Shown: one piece after another, positions 25,405-33,998 of the stretch
Layout: each line of letters starts with the position of its first letter
Numbering within the stretch: position 1 is the stretch's first letter
Assembly: GCF_019645835.1 (NCBI RefSeq)
Contig: NZ_CP080998.1
Coordinates: 5,332,001 to 5,396,000, forward strand
DNA from: Mycolicibacterium holsaticum DSM 44478 = JCM 12374
Lineage (GTDB): Bacteria; Actinomycetota; Actinomycetes; Mycobacteriales; Mycobacteriaceae
Length of the DNA: 64,000 bases
Reading direction: 5' to 3'
The notes under the pieces: generated by a model
Database searches by the model: none
What the model saw: only the letters and a program-made list of their open reading frames with translations
What the model was told of the DNA's origin: nothing
Position numbers and translations under genes: made by a program

Positions 25405-28305
25405 ATGATGCGCTTGAGCAGCACCCTGCGCAGATATCGCTGGGCGGTGTTCGCGGTTTGGCTGCTACTTCTGGTGCCGTCGATCTATCTCGGGCTGGGC
25501 CACGGCGGCCAGCTGACCGGCGGCGGGTTCGAGGTGGAAGGCTCCCAGTCGCTGCGCGTGCAGCGCGAGCTCGAAGAGCACTTCCCCGACCAGGGTGCGT
25601 CCCCGTTGGCGCTGGTCGCCGCCCCGCGCGCCGACGCGTCGTATGAGGACATGAACGTCGCCGTCGCGCACCTGGAACGGGTGGCCGCCGAGGTGCCCAG
25701 CGTCAAGGCGGTGCCCACCCCGCGCCAGCCGCCGCCGCAACCGGACCGGCCCTACGTCGTCACGCTTGAGCTGGACTTCGACAACACCGGCGCCGTCGAT
25801 GTCGCCAAACAGCTGCGCGAGAAGGTCGGCGTCGACGGCGAGGACCCCGGCGAGATCGCCAACGGCAAGGTCAAGCTGTATGTCATCGGCCAGGGCGCAC
25901 TGGGCGCGGCCGCGTCGCAGGCCACCAAACACGACATCGCTCAGGCCGAGCGGTGGAACCTTCCGATCGTCCTGATCATATTGCTCGCGGTGTTCGGCTC
26001 GCTGGCGGCCGCGGCGATGCCGCTGCTGCTGGGCATCTGCACGGTAGTGGTGACGATGGGCCTGGTCTACCTGCTGTCGATGGTCACCACGATGTCGGTG
26101 TTCGTCACGTCGACGGTGTCCATGTTCGGCATCGCCGTGGCCATCGACTACTCGCTGTTCATCCTCATGCGGTTCCGCGAAGAACTGCGCGCCGGCCGCG
26201 ACGCCGACCAGGCCGCCGACGCCGCGATGGCCACCTCCGGGCTGGCCGTGGTGCTCTCCGGCGTGACGGTGATCGCGTCGGTGACCGGCATCTATCTGAT
26301 CGCGACCCCGGTGCTGGAGTCGATGGCCACCGGCGCGATCCTCGCGGTCGCGGTGGCCGTGCTGACATCGACGACGCTGACGCCTGCCGTGCTGGCCACG
26401 TTCGGGCGGCGGGCGGCCAAACGGTCGTCGTACCTGCACTGGTCCCGCAGGCCGGAGACCACCCAGTCACGGTTCTGGACCCGCTGGACCGGTCAGGTGA
26501 TGCGCCGCCCGTGGCTGTCGGCGCTGACGGCGTCGGCGCTGCTGCTGATTTTGGCGTTCCCGGCATTTTCAATGGTGCTGGGCAACAGCATGCAACGCCA
26601 GTTCGAGCCGACGCACGAGATCCGCGGCGGCGTCAACGCGGCGGCTGAGGCGTTGGGCCCCGGCGCGCTCGGCCCGGTTCGGGTGCTGGTGAGCTTCCCC
26701 GACGGCAATGCGGCATCGGCGCCGTCGAAGGAACCGGTGCTGGAATCGATCCGGCAGCGAATGGCCCAGGGCCCCAACGTCATATCGGTGACACCGCCGG
26801 TGTTCGGGGAGGACTACCGGCACGCCTTGCTTTCGGCGGTGTTGTCGGTGGATCCCGAGGACATGGCCGCCCGCGACGCGGTCAACTGGATGCGCGCGGA
26901 GCTACCGAACACCCCGGGACTCGACGGCGCCCGCATCGACGTCGGCGGGCCGACCGCGCTGATCAAGGACTTCGACGACCGGGTGGCGGCGACCCAACCG
27001 CTGGTGTTCGTGTTCGTGGCGCTGATCGCGTTCGTGATGCTGCTGGTGGCGATCCGCTCCCCGGTGCTGGCCGCCAAGGGCGTGCTGATGACGGTGCTGT
27101 CGGTGGCGGCGGCCTACGGCAGCCTGGTCGCGGTGTTCCAGTGGGGCTGGCTGGAGGTGCTCGGCTTCGCGCCGATCTCGTCGCTGGACAGCACGATTCC
27201 GCCGCTGGTGCTGGCGATCGCGTTCGGCCTCTCCATGGACTACGAGATCTTCCTGCTGACCCGTATCCGCGAGCGGTATCTGCAGACCCACAACACCCGC
27301 GACGCCGTCGCGTACGGGGTGAGCACCAGCGCCCGCACCATCACCAGCGCCGCGCTGATCATGATCGCGGTGTTCATCGGGTTCGCGTTCGCCGGTATGC
27401 CGCTGGTGGCCCAGCTCGGCGTGGCGTGCGCGGTGGCCATCGCCGTCGACGCGACGGTGGTGCGGCTGGTGCTGGTGCCCGCGCTGATGGCGATGTTCGA
27501 CGAGTGGAACTGGTGGCTGCCGCGTTGGCTGGACCGCATCCTGCCGTCGGTGGACTTCGAGAAGCCGCTACCCAAGGTGGATACGCCCGATCTGGTGATC
27601 ATCCCCGACGACATCTCCTCGCTCGGCCCCTCCGGCTCGGACCTGCGCACCGTGGTCAAGTCCGCGGCCCGGCTGAAAACCCTTGCTCCCCACGCGGTTA
27701 CCGTGTCCGATCCGCTGGCGCTCAGCGGCTGCGAACCCGTCACCACCACGTTGCGCACCGCCGATGTGCTCAACGGCGGCCATCGAAACGGCGCGGGCAC
27801 CAAGACCATGACCGGTACGGCGTTGCCGGTGCATCCGGTGACGCTGTGGCGCGGCCGGCTCGCGGTGGCGCTCGACGCGCTCGAGGCGGCGTCGGACTAC
27901 GAGAGCGCGGTGCTCAAGCGGTGCAGCCCGGTGGAGACCACCAACGTCCAACTGCCCACCGGTGACCGTCTCCAGATCCCCACCTGCGCTGAGACATTGC
28001 GGTTGAAGGGCTACCTGATCATGTGCCGCAACAGCGCACGGGACTTCGCGGAGTTCGCCGAGTTGGTCGACGGCCTTGAGACTCGGACGGCCGCGCTGGT
28101 GCTGGGCGGGATGGACCGGTACTACGCTGGAGAGCAGGCAAGGCAACAATGGGTGGCCACCCAGTTGGTGCGCCGACTGGCCGACCCGCAGCCGTCGGAT
28201 GAGCACGACACCCGGATGTCGGGTCCTGAGGCGGAGACGGATTGGGCCAGGGTCCGGCAGCGCTGCCTGTCGGTGGCCGTGGCGATGCTGGAGGAGGCGA
28301 GGTGA
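25405..28305 (+). CDS. mmpL11: MmpL11 lipid transporter
   Basis: A 966-residue RND-type membrane transporter, exactly the length of M. tuberculosis MmpL11 (Rv0202c) and starting MMRLSSTLRRYRW as it does. MmpL11 exports long-chain triacylglycerols and mycolate wax esters and has been linked to heme uptake. The proton-relay Asp-Tyr pairs are D248-Y249 (AVAIDYSLFILMRFREE) and D612-Y613 (GLSMDYEIFLLTRIRER). There are twelve transmembrane segments in two blocks with two periplasmic domains, then a cytoplasmic C-terminal domain (about 720-966) with VETTNVQLPTGDRLQIPT. The TGA overlaps the start of the HTH gene (GTGA). Confidence 0.97.
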   Translation: MMRLSSTLRRYRWAVFAVWLLLLVPSIYLGLGHGGQLTGGGFEVEGSQSLRVQRELEEHFPDQGASPLALVAAPRADASYEDMNVAVAHLERVAAEVPSVKAVPTPRQPPPQPDRPYVVTLELDFDNTGAVDVAKQLREKVGVDGEDPGEIANGKVKLYVIGQGALGAAASQATKHDIAQAERWNLPIVLIILLAVFGSLAAAAMPLLLGICTVVVTMGLVYLLSMVTTMSVFVTSTVSMFGIAVAIDYSLFILMRFREELRAGRDADQAADAAMATSGLAVVLSGVTVIASVTGIYLIATPVLESMATGAILAVAVAVLTSTTLTPAVLATFGRRAAKRSSYLHWSRRPETTQSRFWTRWTGQVMRRPWLSALTASALLLILAFPAFSMVLGNSMQRQFEPTHEIRGGVNAAAEALGPGALGPVRVLVSFPDGNAASAPSKEPVLESIRQRMAQGPNVISVTPPVFGEDYRHALLSAVLSVDPEDMAARDAVNWMRAELPNTPGLDGARIDVGGPTALIKDFDDRVAATQPLVFVFVALIAFVMLLVAIRSPVLAAKGVLMTVLSVAAAYGSLVAVFQWGWLEVLGFAPISSLDSTIPPLVLAIAFGLSMDYEIFLLTRIRERYLQTHNTRDAVAYGVSTSARTITSAALIMIAVFIGFAFAGMPLVAQLGVACAVAIAVDATVVRLVLVPALMAMFDEWNWWLPRWLDRILPSVDFEKPLPKVDTPDLVIIPDDISSLGPSGSDLRTVVKSAARLKTLAPHAVTVSDPLALSGCEPVTTTLRTADVLNGGHRNGAGTKTMTGTALPVHPVTLWRGRLAVALDALEAASDYESAVLKRCSPVETTNVQLPTGDRLQIPTCAETLRLKGYLIMCRNSARDFAEFAELVDGLETRTAALVLGGMDRYYAGEQARQQWVATQLVRRLADPQPSDEHDTRMSGPEAETDWARVRQRCLSVAVAMLEEAR

Positions 28306-28808
28306 CAGTGACTTCCGAGATCCGGGATGACAGCCGCGAGTCCGTCTCCGACGGTCCGCAGCGCCCGGTGTTCGACGACCGGCCGGTGGAGTTCTGGCCC
28401 ACCGCCGCGATCCGCGCTGCCCTGGAGACCGATGACCTCGCGGTCTGGCAGCGCATCGTCGCCGCGATCAAACGTGATCCCTTCGGCCGCACCGCGCGCC
28501 AGGTCGAGGAGGTGCTGGAAACCGCTCGGCCCTACGGGGTGTCCAAGGCGCTCGCCGAGGTGCTCAGCCGCACCCGCGAGCACATGGAGGCCAACGAGCG
28601 CGCCGAGGTGGCCCGCCACATCCGCGCACTGCTGGAGAAGTCCGGTCTGGGGCAGCAGGAGTTCGCGTCGCGCATCGGTGTCCGCAACGCCGATTTCAAC
28701 ACCTATCTGACCGGGGAAGCCAGCCCGGCGGCGTCGCTGATGGTGCGGATGAGCAAGCTCGCAGAGCGGTTCGCCAAGATGCGGTCGGCGCGGCCCGATG
28801 GATCTTGA
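28302..28808 (+). CDS. helix-turn-helix (XRE-like) DNA-binding protein (Rv0201c-like)
   Basis: A 168-residue soluble protein starting with GTG overlapping the mmpL11 stop; a GTG at 28308 is an alternative. The C-terminal half carries an XRE-type HTH: VARHIRALLEKSGLGQQEFASRIGVRNADFNTYLTGEA followed by SPAASLMVRMSKLAERF. The N-terminal half (about 25-95) is a predicted helical domain of unknown fold. Translational coupling suggests it acts with MmpL11, perhaps as its regulator. M. tuberculosis Rv0201c occupies the same place. The gene overlaps the next by 11 nt. Confidence 0.75.
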   Translation: MTVTSEIRDDSRESVSDGPQRPVFDDRPVEFWPTAAIRAALETDDLAVWQRIVAAIKRDPFGRTARQVEEVLETARPYGVSKALAEVLSRTREHMEANERAEVARHIRALLEKSGLGQQEFASRIGVRNADFNTYLTGEASPAASLMVRMSKLAERFAKMRSARPDGS

Positions 28809-29193
28809 GCAGATCCTGCGGGACACCCGCACGGTGGCGATCGTCGGCGCCTCGGCCAACCCCGCAAGGGCCAGCCACGAAGTGTGGACGTACCTGAAGT
28901 CGGTCAGCGACTACGAGCTGTATCTGGTCAACCCGACGGTCAGTGAAGTCGACGGCACGCCGGTTTATCCGTCGCTGGCCGAGCTGCCCGTGGTGCCCGA
29001 TCTCGTCGACGTGTTCCGCCGCCGCGAGCATCTGCCTGCGGTGCTCGAGGAGACCATCGCGGTCGGCGCCAAGGTGCTGTGGCTGCAGCTGGGTCTGCGC
29101 GATGAGCAGGTGGCCCGCGACGGTGCGGCGGCCGGCCTGCAGGTGGTGATGGACCGCTGCCTGAAGGTCGACCACGCCCGGCTGCTGGGCTAG
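28798..29193 (+). CDS. CoA-binding Rossmann protein (YccU/CoA_binding_2 family)
   Basis: A 131-residue protein with a single Rossmann fold: TVAIVGASANPARASHEVWTYL is the nucleotide-binding start, VDGTPVYPSLAELP and DLVDVFRRREHLPAVLEE the middle, and ALWLQ-like VLWLQLGLRDEQVARDGAAAGL leads to the terminal VMDRCLKVDHARL. This matches YccU/CoA_binding_2 proteins, which bind CoA and have no settled function. It overlaps the HTH gene by 11 nt, so mmpL11, HTH and this gene are one operon. A hairpin begins at its stop codon. Confidence 0.88.
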   Translation: MDLEQILRDTRTVAIVGASANPARASHEVWTYLKSVSDYELYLVNPTVSEVDGTPVYPSLAELPVVPDLVDVFRRREHLPAVLEETIAVGAKVLWLQLGLRDEQVARDGAAAGLQVVMDRCLKVDHARLLG

Positions 29194-29245
29194 CGACTTG
29201 TGTGCGTTATAGCGCGCTGACCGCAACAGAACGCACACAAATCGC
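29193..29245. terminator. bidirectional hairpin between convergent genes
   Basis: A 16-bp stem pairs 29193-29208 with 29230-29245, with one C/A mismatch on the plus strand (a G-T wobble on the other) and a 21-nt loop. It occupies nearly the whole gap between the CoA-binding gene and omamB, so it probably ends transcription from both sides. Confidence 0.65.
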
Positions 29246-29251
29246 CTGGGG

Positions 29252-29941
29252 TCAGCGGGAGTGGATCGGGCTCAGGTCGTCGACCAGCCAACGGCCGTCG
29301 TGTTTGGTCAGTTGAACCCGCAACGCCAGGATCGCGTTCTCCGGCGGCTTGCCCGGCGCGTTCTGGGTGCCGCGCAGGATCACCGCCACGCTCGCCGCGC
29401 TCGGGCCGATCGCCTCGACGCCCGCGGAGATGGTGCTGGCCTGCGCGGAGATGTTCTTGCTGGTCAGTTGCTTTGCCACGGTGGCGAACTGGTTCTTGAG
29501 CGCTTCGGCGCTCTGGGCGGACATCATCGCCGCGGCGCGGTCGATCGACGCGCTCGGGTTCTGCGGGGTGAACGTCGCGGAGGCCTCGGCGATGCTGGTG
29601 GCGATGCCCACCACTTCGTTGGTGTCGTCGTGCAGGGTGCGGTCGGGCACCGTCCACTGGACGTAGCCGACGGCCACCGTCGCCACCACGGCCGCGGCGG
29701 CGACGGTGGCCACCGCCAACCGCAGCGCGGGCCCGTCGTCGTCGGTGCCCACGGTCACCCCGTCGCGGCGCGCCAGCACCACGTTGACGGCGACGCCCTC
29801 GACGATCAGCACGCACAGCACCGAGCAGACCGCCACCCACCACAGCGGCCAGGCCAGCGCGACCCCGATGTAGACCAGCGCCGCGATCGCCGCGACGGGT
29901 GCGGCGATGTCGAACGCCGCGACGCGCCAAGCGTTTCTCAT
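29252..29941 (-). CDS. omamB: OmamB-like orphaned Mce-associated membrane protein (Rv0200-like)
   Basis: A 229-residue membrane protein. Two hydrophobic segments at about 8-28 and 32-55 (IAAPVAAIAALVYIGVALAWP, with VAVCSVLCVLIVEGVAV next) and a third near 75-95 (AVATVAAAAVVATVAVGYV) precede a C-terminal extracytoplasmic Mce-associated domain of about 130 residues. Mam proteins support Mce lipid importers. In M. tuberculosis the adjacent Rv0199 (OmamA) is known to stabilise the Mce ATPase MceG for cholesterol import, and this partner sits in the same place as Rv0200. The start ATG overlaps the omamA stop by 4 nt. Confidence 0.82.
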   Translation of the reverse strand: MRNAWRVAAFDIAAPVAAIAALVYIGVALAWPLWWVAVCSVLCVLIVEGVAVNVVLARRDGVTVGTDDDGPALRLAVATVAAAAVVATVAVGYVQWTVPDRTLHDDTNEVVGIATSIAEASATFTPQNPSASIDRAAAMMSAQSAEALKNQFATVAKQLTSKNISAQASTISAGVEAIGPSAASVAVILRGTQNAPGKPPENAILALRVQLTKHDGRWLVDDLSPIHSR

Positions 29942-30537
29942 CGGATTGGTTCCAGCCGCGAGATCAGCAGGTCGCCGTCGACGTCGGCGACGTCCAGGCG
30001 CAGCGTCCAGCGCACGGTGCGCGGCTTGTCGTCACCGGCGTTCTCGCTGACCGACGTCGCCACCACCATCACGGTGTCGGTGCGCTCCGCGAACTCGCTG
30101 AGCTCGGGTTGCGGCCGCGGCGGCGGCGCGTTGGTGGCCCCGGCCCCGGGCCGGTGGATCGACTCGACCGCCACCGAGTCGACCTGGCCGCGGGTGTTGG
30201 ACTGCAGCGTCTGCACCAGCTCGCGGTAGGGCTTGACGGCCGCATCGAAGTCGGCGTTGAGCTGGCCCACGGTGCCTTCGTGCAGCTTGACCATGCTGGC
30301 TTCCACGGTGTCCTTGTTCATGTTGATCAGCGTGGTGGTCCAGTCGGCGGCGGCGGCCAGCACGCGGGTGCGGTACTGCAGCTCCCCGACGTCCTCGCGG
30401 TGCTGTGTCCAGATCAGCGCGGCCAGCGCGACGGCGACCACCGCGATGACGCCGAGAACCGTCGAGGCGATGCCGTAGCTGCTGAAGACGGGACCGTCCT
30501 GGTCATCGGGGTCCGGCGGGGCGGCGTCGTCGGGCAT
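29938..30537 (-). CDS. omamA: OmamA, orphaned Mce-associated membrane protein
   Basis: A 199-residue protein with one N-terminal transmembrane helix (STVLGVIAVVAVALAALIWT) after an acidic, Pro-rich cytoplasmic head, then an extracytoplasmic NTF2-like Mam domain ending DLLISRLEPIR. OmamA (Rv0199) stabilises MceG and is needed for Mce4-dependent cholesterol uptake in M. tuberculosis, which is family knowledge. The gene lies first in a two-gene minus-strand operon with omamB, and no mce genes are nearby, consistent with the orphan name. A short 89-bp divergent gap separates it from the glycosyltransferase gene. Confidence 0.82.
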   Translation of the reverse strand: MPDDAAPPDPDDQDGPVFSSYGIASTVLGVIAVVAVALAALIWTQHREDVGELQYRTRVLAAAADWTTTLINMNKDTVEASMVKLHEGTVGQLNADFDAAVKPYRELVQTLQSNTRGQVDSVAVESIHRPGAGATNAPPPRPQPELSEFAERTDTVMVVATSVSENAGDDKPRTVRWTLRLDVADVDGDLLISRLEPIR

Positions 30538-30626
30538 GGGCGTGAGGCTACCGGGCTGGGCGACCGGGGCGTGGAGCGGTCAATCTCACACGGGGTTCGC
30601 CGCCCGGGTGGGTATCCCTGGGGGCT

Positions 30627-31922
30627 GTGGGCGACTATCTGATTGCGGCCAGCCCGATCCCCGGCCATGTGTTACCGCTGCTGCACGTCGGCGCCGACCT
30701 GCGTGCGCGCGGGCACCGCGTCACCGTGCTCACCGGCGCCGAACACCGCGCCGACGTGACGTCGCGCGGGCTGGCGTATCTGAGGCTGCCGTCGCGGGCG
30801 CATCCGCGGCGCGACGGCGGCGGGCTGCGCGCGCTTCCGCCGCTGCTCGACCGCTGGTACCGCGGCCGCTCCGAGATGCGGTCGGTGTTCATCGACCCGC
30901 TGCCCGCGCAGTACCGGGCGCTGCGGAAAGCACTGCGCGCCAACATGTTCGACGCGGTGCTGTGCGACGTGGCGTTCACCGGCGCGCTGCCGCTGCTGAC
31001 CGGTCACGGCCCGCGCCCGTGGATCGCGGTGGGCGGTGTCGGCCCGTTGACGGTGTCCAGCGCCGACACCCCGCCGTTCGGGGCGGCGTTCACCCCGCGC
31101 GTTGACGTGAACTACGAGGCGATGACGTGGGTGACGCACCGGCTGCTGTTCGCCGACGTGCGCACCGGTCTCAACGACGCACTGGCATCGGTCGGAGCGC
31201 CGCCGTCGCCGGTGTTCCTCACCGACTGGCCGCTGCTGGCCGACCGGGTGCTGCAGTTCACGGTGCCGTCGCTGGAGTACGCCCGTAGCGATCTGCCGTC
31301 CACCGTCGCGTTCACCGGGCCGGTGCTGCCACCGGCCGCGCCGCAGCCACGCGGGCTGCCGTGGGATCTGGCAGGCGACCCGCGCTCCGTCGTGCACGTC
31401 ACCCAGGGCACCTGGGACAACGACGACCTCGACGCGCTGCTGCGCCCGACCATCGACGCGCTGGCCGACCGCGAGGACGTGCTCGTGGTCGCCACCACTG
31501 GCCGCTCCGACCGTTCGGCGCTGCCGGGACCCGTGCCCGCCAACGCCTACGTCACCGACTTCCTGCCGTACGCGGAGCTGCTGCCGCACGTCGACGTGAT
31601 GGTCACCAACGGCGGATACGGCGGGGTACATCAGGCGCTGGCGCACGGCGTGCCGTTGGTGGTCGCGGGCGGCACCGCCGACAAACCGGAGGTGGCAGCC
31701 CGCGTCGCGCACGCCGGGGTCGGCATCAACCTGGCCACGTCGCGCCCGGGTCGCTCTGCCCTCGCGGCTGCGGTCGACGCGGTGCTCACCATCGGCTGCT
31801 ATCGCACCGCGGCGCGCAGGCTGCGTCGCGAGATCCGCGGCGTCGACGCGCTCGACCGCATCGCCGAGATCCTCGAAGGGCTGGCGGTGCCGGGCGCGCG
31901 TTCTGGCACCCTGGTGGGGTGA
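30627..31922 (+). CDS. GT1-like glycosyltransferase (MGT/UGT fold)
   Basis: A 431-residue GT-B glycosyltransferase. The N-terminal acceptor domain begins YLIAASPIPGHVLPLLHVGADLRARGHRVTVLTG. The C-terminal donor-binding domain has VVHVTQGTWDN, VVATTGR, and TNGGYGGVHQALAHGVPLVV with GTADKPEVAARVAHAGVGIN, the characteristic sugar-nucleotide region of family 1. Acceptor and sugar are unknown; related enzymes glycosylate lipids, macrolides or terpenoids. It starts with GTG at 30627. The TGA overlaps the GTG of zmp1 by 4 nt, so the two are co-translated, an odd partnership of glycosyltransferase and peptidase. Confidence 0.87.
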   Translation: MGDYLIAASPIPGHVLPLLHVGADLRARGHRVTVLTGAEHRADVTSRGLAYLRLPSRAHPRRDGGGLRALPPLLDRWYRGRSEMRSVFIDPLPAQYRALRKALRANMFDAVLCDVAFTGALPLLTGHGPRPWIAVGGVGPLTVSSADTPPFGAAFTPRVDVNYEAMTWVTHRLLFADVRTGLNDALASVGAPPSPVFLTDWPLLADRVLQFTVPSLEYARSDLPSTVAFTGPVLPPAAPQPRGLPWDLAGDPRSVVHVTQGTWDNDDLDALLRPTIDALADREDVLVVATTGRSDRSALPGPVPANAYVTDFLPYAELLPHVDVMVTNGGYGGVHQALAHGVPLVVAGGTADKPEVAARVAHAGVGINLATSRPGRSALAAAVDAVLTIGCYRTAARRLRREIRGVDALDRIAEILEGLAVPGARSGTLVG

Positions 31923-33910
31923 CTGTTGAAGCCATTCGTTCCGGAATCGACCTGAGCCACGTCGACGCCGACGCGCGCCCGCAAGACGACCTGTTCGGCC
32001 ATGTGAACGGCCGCTGGCTGGCCGAGTACGAGATGCCGGCCGACCGCGCCACCGACGGCGCCTTTCGGTCGCTGTACGACCGGGCCGAGGAGCACGTGCG
32101 TGACCTGATCACCGAAGCCGCCGCGTCCCGGGCCGCCCAGGGCACCGACGAACAGCGCATCGGCGACCTCTACGCGAGCTTCATGGACGAGGCGACGATC
32201 GCCGCGCGGGGTGTGCAGCCGCTGCTCGAGGAACTGGGCGCGGTCGATGCCGCCGACAGCCCCGAGGCGCTGGCCGCGGTGCTCGGCGCGCTGCAGCGCA
32301 CCGGCGTGGGCGGCGGGGTCGGCGCCTACGTCAACACCGACGCCAAGGACTCCACCCGCTACCTGGTGTATCTGAACCAGTCCGGGCTCGGCCTGCCCGA
32401 CGAGTCCTATTACCGCGACGAACAGCACGCCGAGATTCTCGCCGCCTACCCCGAGCACATCGCCGCGATGTTCGCGCTGGTCTACGGAGACGGCGACCAC
32501 GACGACACCGCCGCGCGGATCGTGGCGCTGGAGACCAAACTGGCCGCCGCGCACTGGGACGTCGTCAAGCGGCGCGACGCCGACCTGGCCTACAACCTGC
32601 GCCGGCTCGACGACCTGCCCGCCGAGGCGCAAGGATTCGACTGGGCCGGCTGGGTCGGGGCGCTGGGTGCAAGCCCCAAGATGGCCGCTGAAGTCGTTGT
32701 GCGCCAACCCGATTACCTCACCGCATTCGCCGCGCAGTGGTCCGCAGGCGATCTCGAGGACTGGAAGGACTGGCTGCGGTGGCGGATCATCCACGCCCGC
32801 GCGTTCCTGCTGACCGACGATCTGGTCGCCGAGGACTTCGCGTTCTACGGCCGGCTGCTCTCGGGCACCGAGCAGATCCGCGACCGGTGGAAGCGTGCGG
32901 TGTCGGTGGTCGAGAGCCTGATGGGCGACGCGGTCGGAAGGCTCTACGTGCAGCGGCATTTCCCGCCGCGCGCCAAGGAGCGAATGGACGAGCTGGTGGC
33001 CAACATCCGCGAGGCCTACCGGGTCAGCATCAACTCGCTGGACTGGATGACCCCGAAGACCCGCGAGAAGGCGCTGGCCAAACTCGACAAGTTCACCCCG
33101 AAGATCGGCTACCCGAAGAAGTGGCGCGATTATTCGGCGCTGGTGATCACCCGTGAGGATCTGTACGGAAACTATCAGCGCGGCTATGGCGTGGAATACG
33201 ACCGCGAGTTGGCCAAGCTGGGCGGCCCCGTCGACCGCGACGAGTGGTTCATGACGCCGCAGACCGTCAACGCCTACTACAACCCCGGGATGAACGAGAT
33301 CGTCTTTCCCGCGGCGATTCTGCAGCCGCCGTTCTTCGATGCCGACGCCGATGACGCGGCGAACTACGGCGGCATCGGGGCGGTGATCGGACACGAGATC
33401 GGGCACGGGTTCGACGATCAGGGCGCCAAGTACGACGGTGACGGCAACCTGGTGGACTGGTGGACCGACGAGGACCGCACCGAGTTCGGTGCGCGCACCA
33501 CGAAACTCATCGAACAGTACGACGACTACGTACCAAGGCAATTAGGAAACGGCCACTGCCCCGTTCCGCATGTGAACGGCGCGTTCACCGTCGGCGAGAA
33601 CATCGGCGACCTCGGCGGTCTGTCGATCGCGCTGCTCGCGTATCGGTTGTCACTGAAGCGCGGGGAAGCGCCCGTGATCGACGGGCTGACCGGCGAGCAG
33701 CGGGTCTTCTATGGTTGGGCGCAGGTGTGGCGGACGAAATCCCGTGACGCCGAGGCGATCCGGCGTCTGGCGATCGACCCGCACTCACCGCCGGAGTTCC
33801 GGTGCAACGGCGTGATCCGCAACATGGACGCGTTCTACGAGGCGTTCGACGTCAGCGAGGACGACGCGCTGTACCTGTCCCCCGAGCACCGGGTGCGGAT
33901 CTGGAACTAG
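31919..33910 (+). CDS. zmp1: Zmp1-like zinc metalloprotease, M13 (neprilysin) family
   Basis: A 663-residue M13 peptidase, the same length as M. tuberculosis Zmp1 (Rv0198c). The zinc motif HExxH is in GAVIGHEIGHGFDDQG (first His about residue 492), the third ligand Glu in FTVGENIGDLGGLSIA, and substrate-binding NAYYNPGMNEIVFPAAIL precedes it. The C-terminus RVRIWN resembles the end of this family. No signal peptide or transmembrane helix is evident, as for Zmp1, which is nevertheless found extracellularly in M. tuberculosis and linked to inflammasome suppression. The start GTG 31919 gives GTGA overlap with the glycosyltransferase gene. A strong hairpin follows at 33944. Confidence 0.95.
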   Translation: MTVEAIRSGIDLSHVDADARPQDDLFGHVNGRWLAEYEMPADRATDGAFRSLYDRAEEHVRDLITEAAASRAAQGTDEQRIGDLYASFMDEATIAARGVQPLLEELGAVDAADSPEALAAVLGALQRTGVGGGVGAYVNTDAKDSTRYLVYLNQSGLGLPDESYYRDEQHAEILAAYPEHIAAMFALVYGDGDHDDTAARIVALETKLAAAHWDVVKRRDADLAYNLRRLDDLPAEAQGFDWAGWVGALGASPKMAAEVVVRQPDYLTAFAAQWSAGDLEDWKDWLRWRIIHARAFLLTDDLVAEDFAFYGRLLSGTEQIRDRWKRAVSVVESLMGDAVGRLYVQRHFPPRAKERMDELVANIREAYRVSINSLDWMTPKTREKALAKLDKFTPKIGYPKKWRDYSALVITREDLYGNYQRGYGVEYDRELAKLGGPVDRDEWFMTPQTVNAYYNPGMNEIVFPAAILQPPFFDADADDAANYGGIGAVIGHEIGHGFDDQGAKYDGDGNLVDWWTDEDRTEFGARTTKLIEQYDDYVPRQLGNGHCPVPHVNGAFTVGENIGDLGGLSIALLAYRLSLKRGEAPVIDGLTGEQRVFYGWAQVWRTKSRDAEAIRRLAIDPHSPPEFRCNGVIRNMDAFYEAFDVSEDDALYLSPEHRVRIWN

Positions 33911-33943
33911 GTCCGCGAGCTGGGCCCACGCGCAAGCTGGGGA

Positions 33944-33987
33944 ACGCAAAATCCCCCATTTCTCATGGGAAATGGGGGATTTTGCGT
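33944..33987. terminator. perfect 18-bp hairpin between zmp1 and the L,D-transpeptidase gene
   Basis: 33944-33961 pairs perfectly with 33970-33987 around an 8-nt loop. Each strand has A/T runs beside five G:C pairs. It lies between two converging genes and probably terminates both. Confidence 0.8.
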
Positions 33988-33998
33988 CTGCTCGTCAG
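33981..33998 (-). repeat. dispersed 18-mer, copy 1
   Basis: The plus-strand sequence tttgcgtctgctcgtcag lies just beyond the stop codon of the minus-strand transpeptidase gene and partly forms the right arm of the hairpin. An identical 18-mer is at 56666-56683 at the end of the minus-strand cyp138 gene. Confidence 0.85.

Noticed and set aside
29193..29245. Possible tRNA or structured RNA at this palindrome
   Set aside because: There is only a single stem-loop; no cloverleaf or CCA-type end can be formed.
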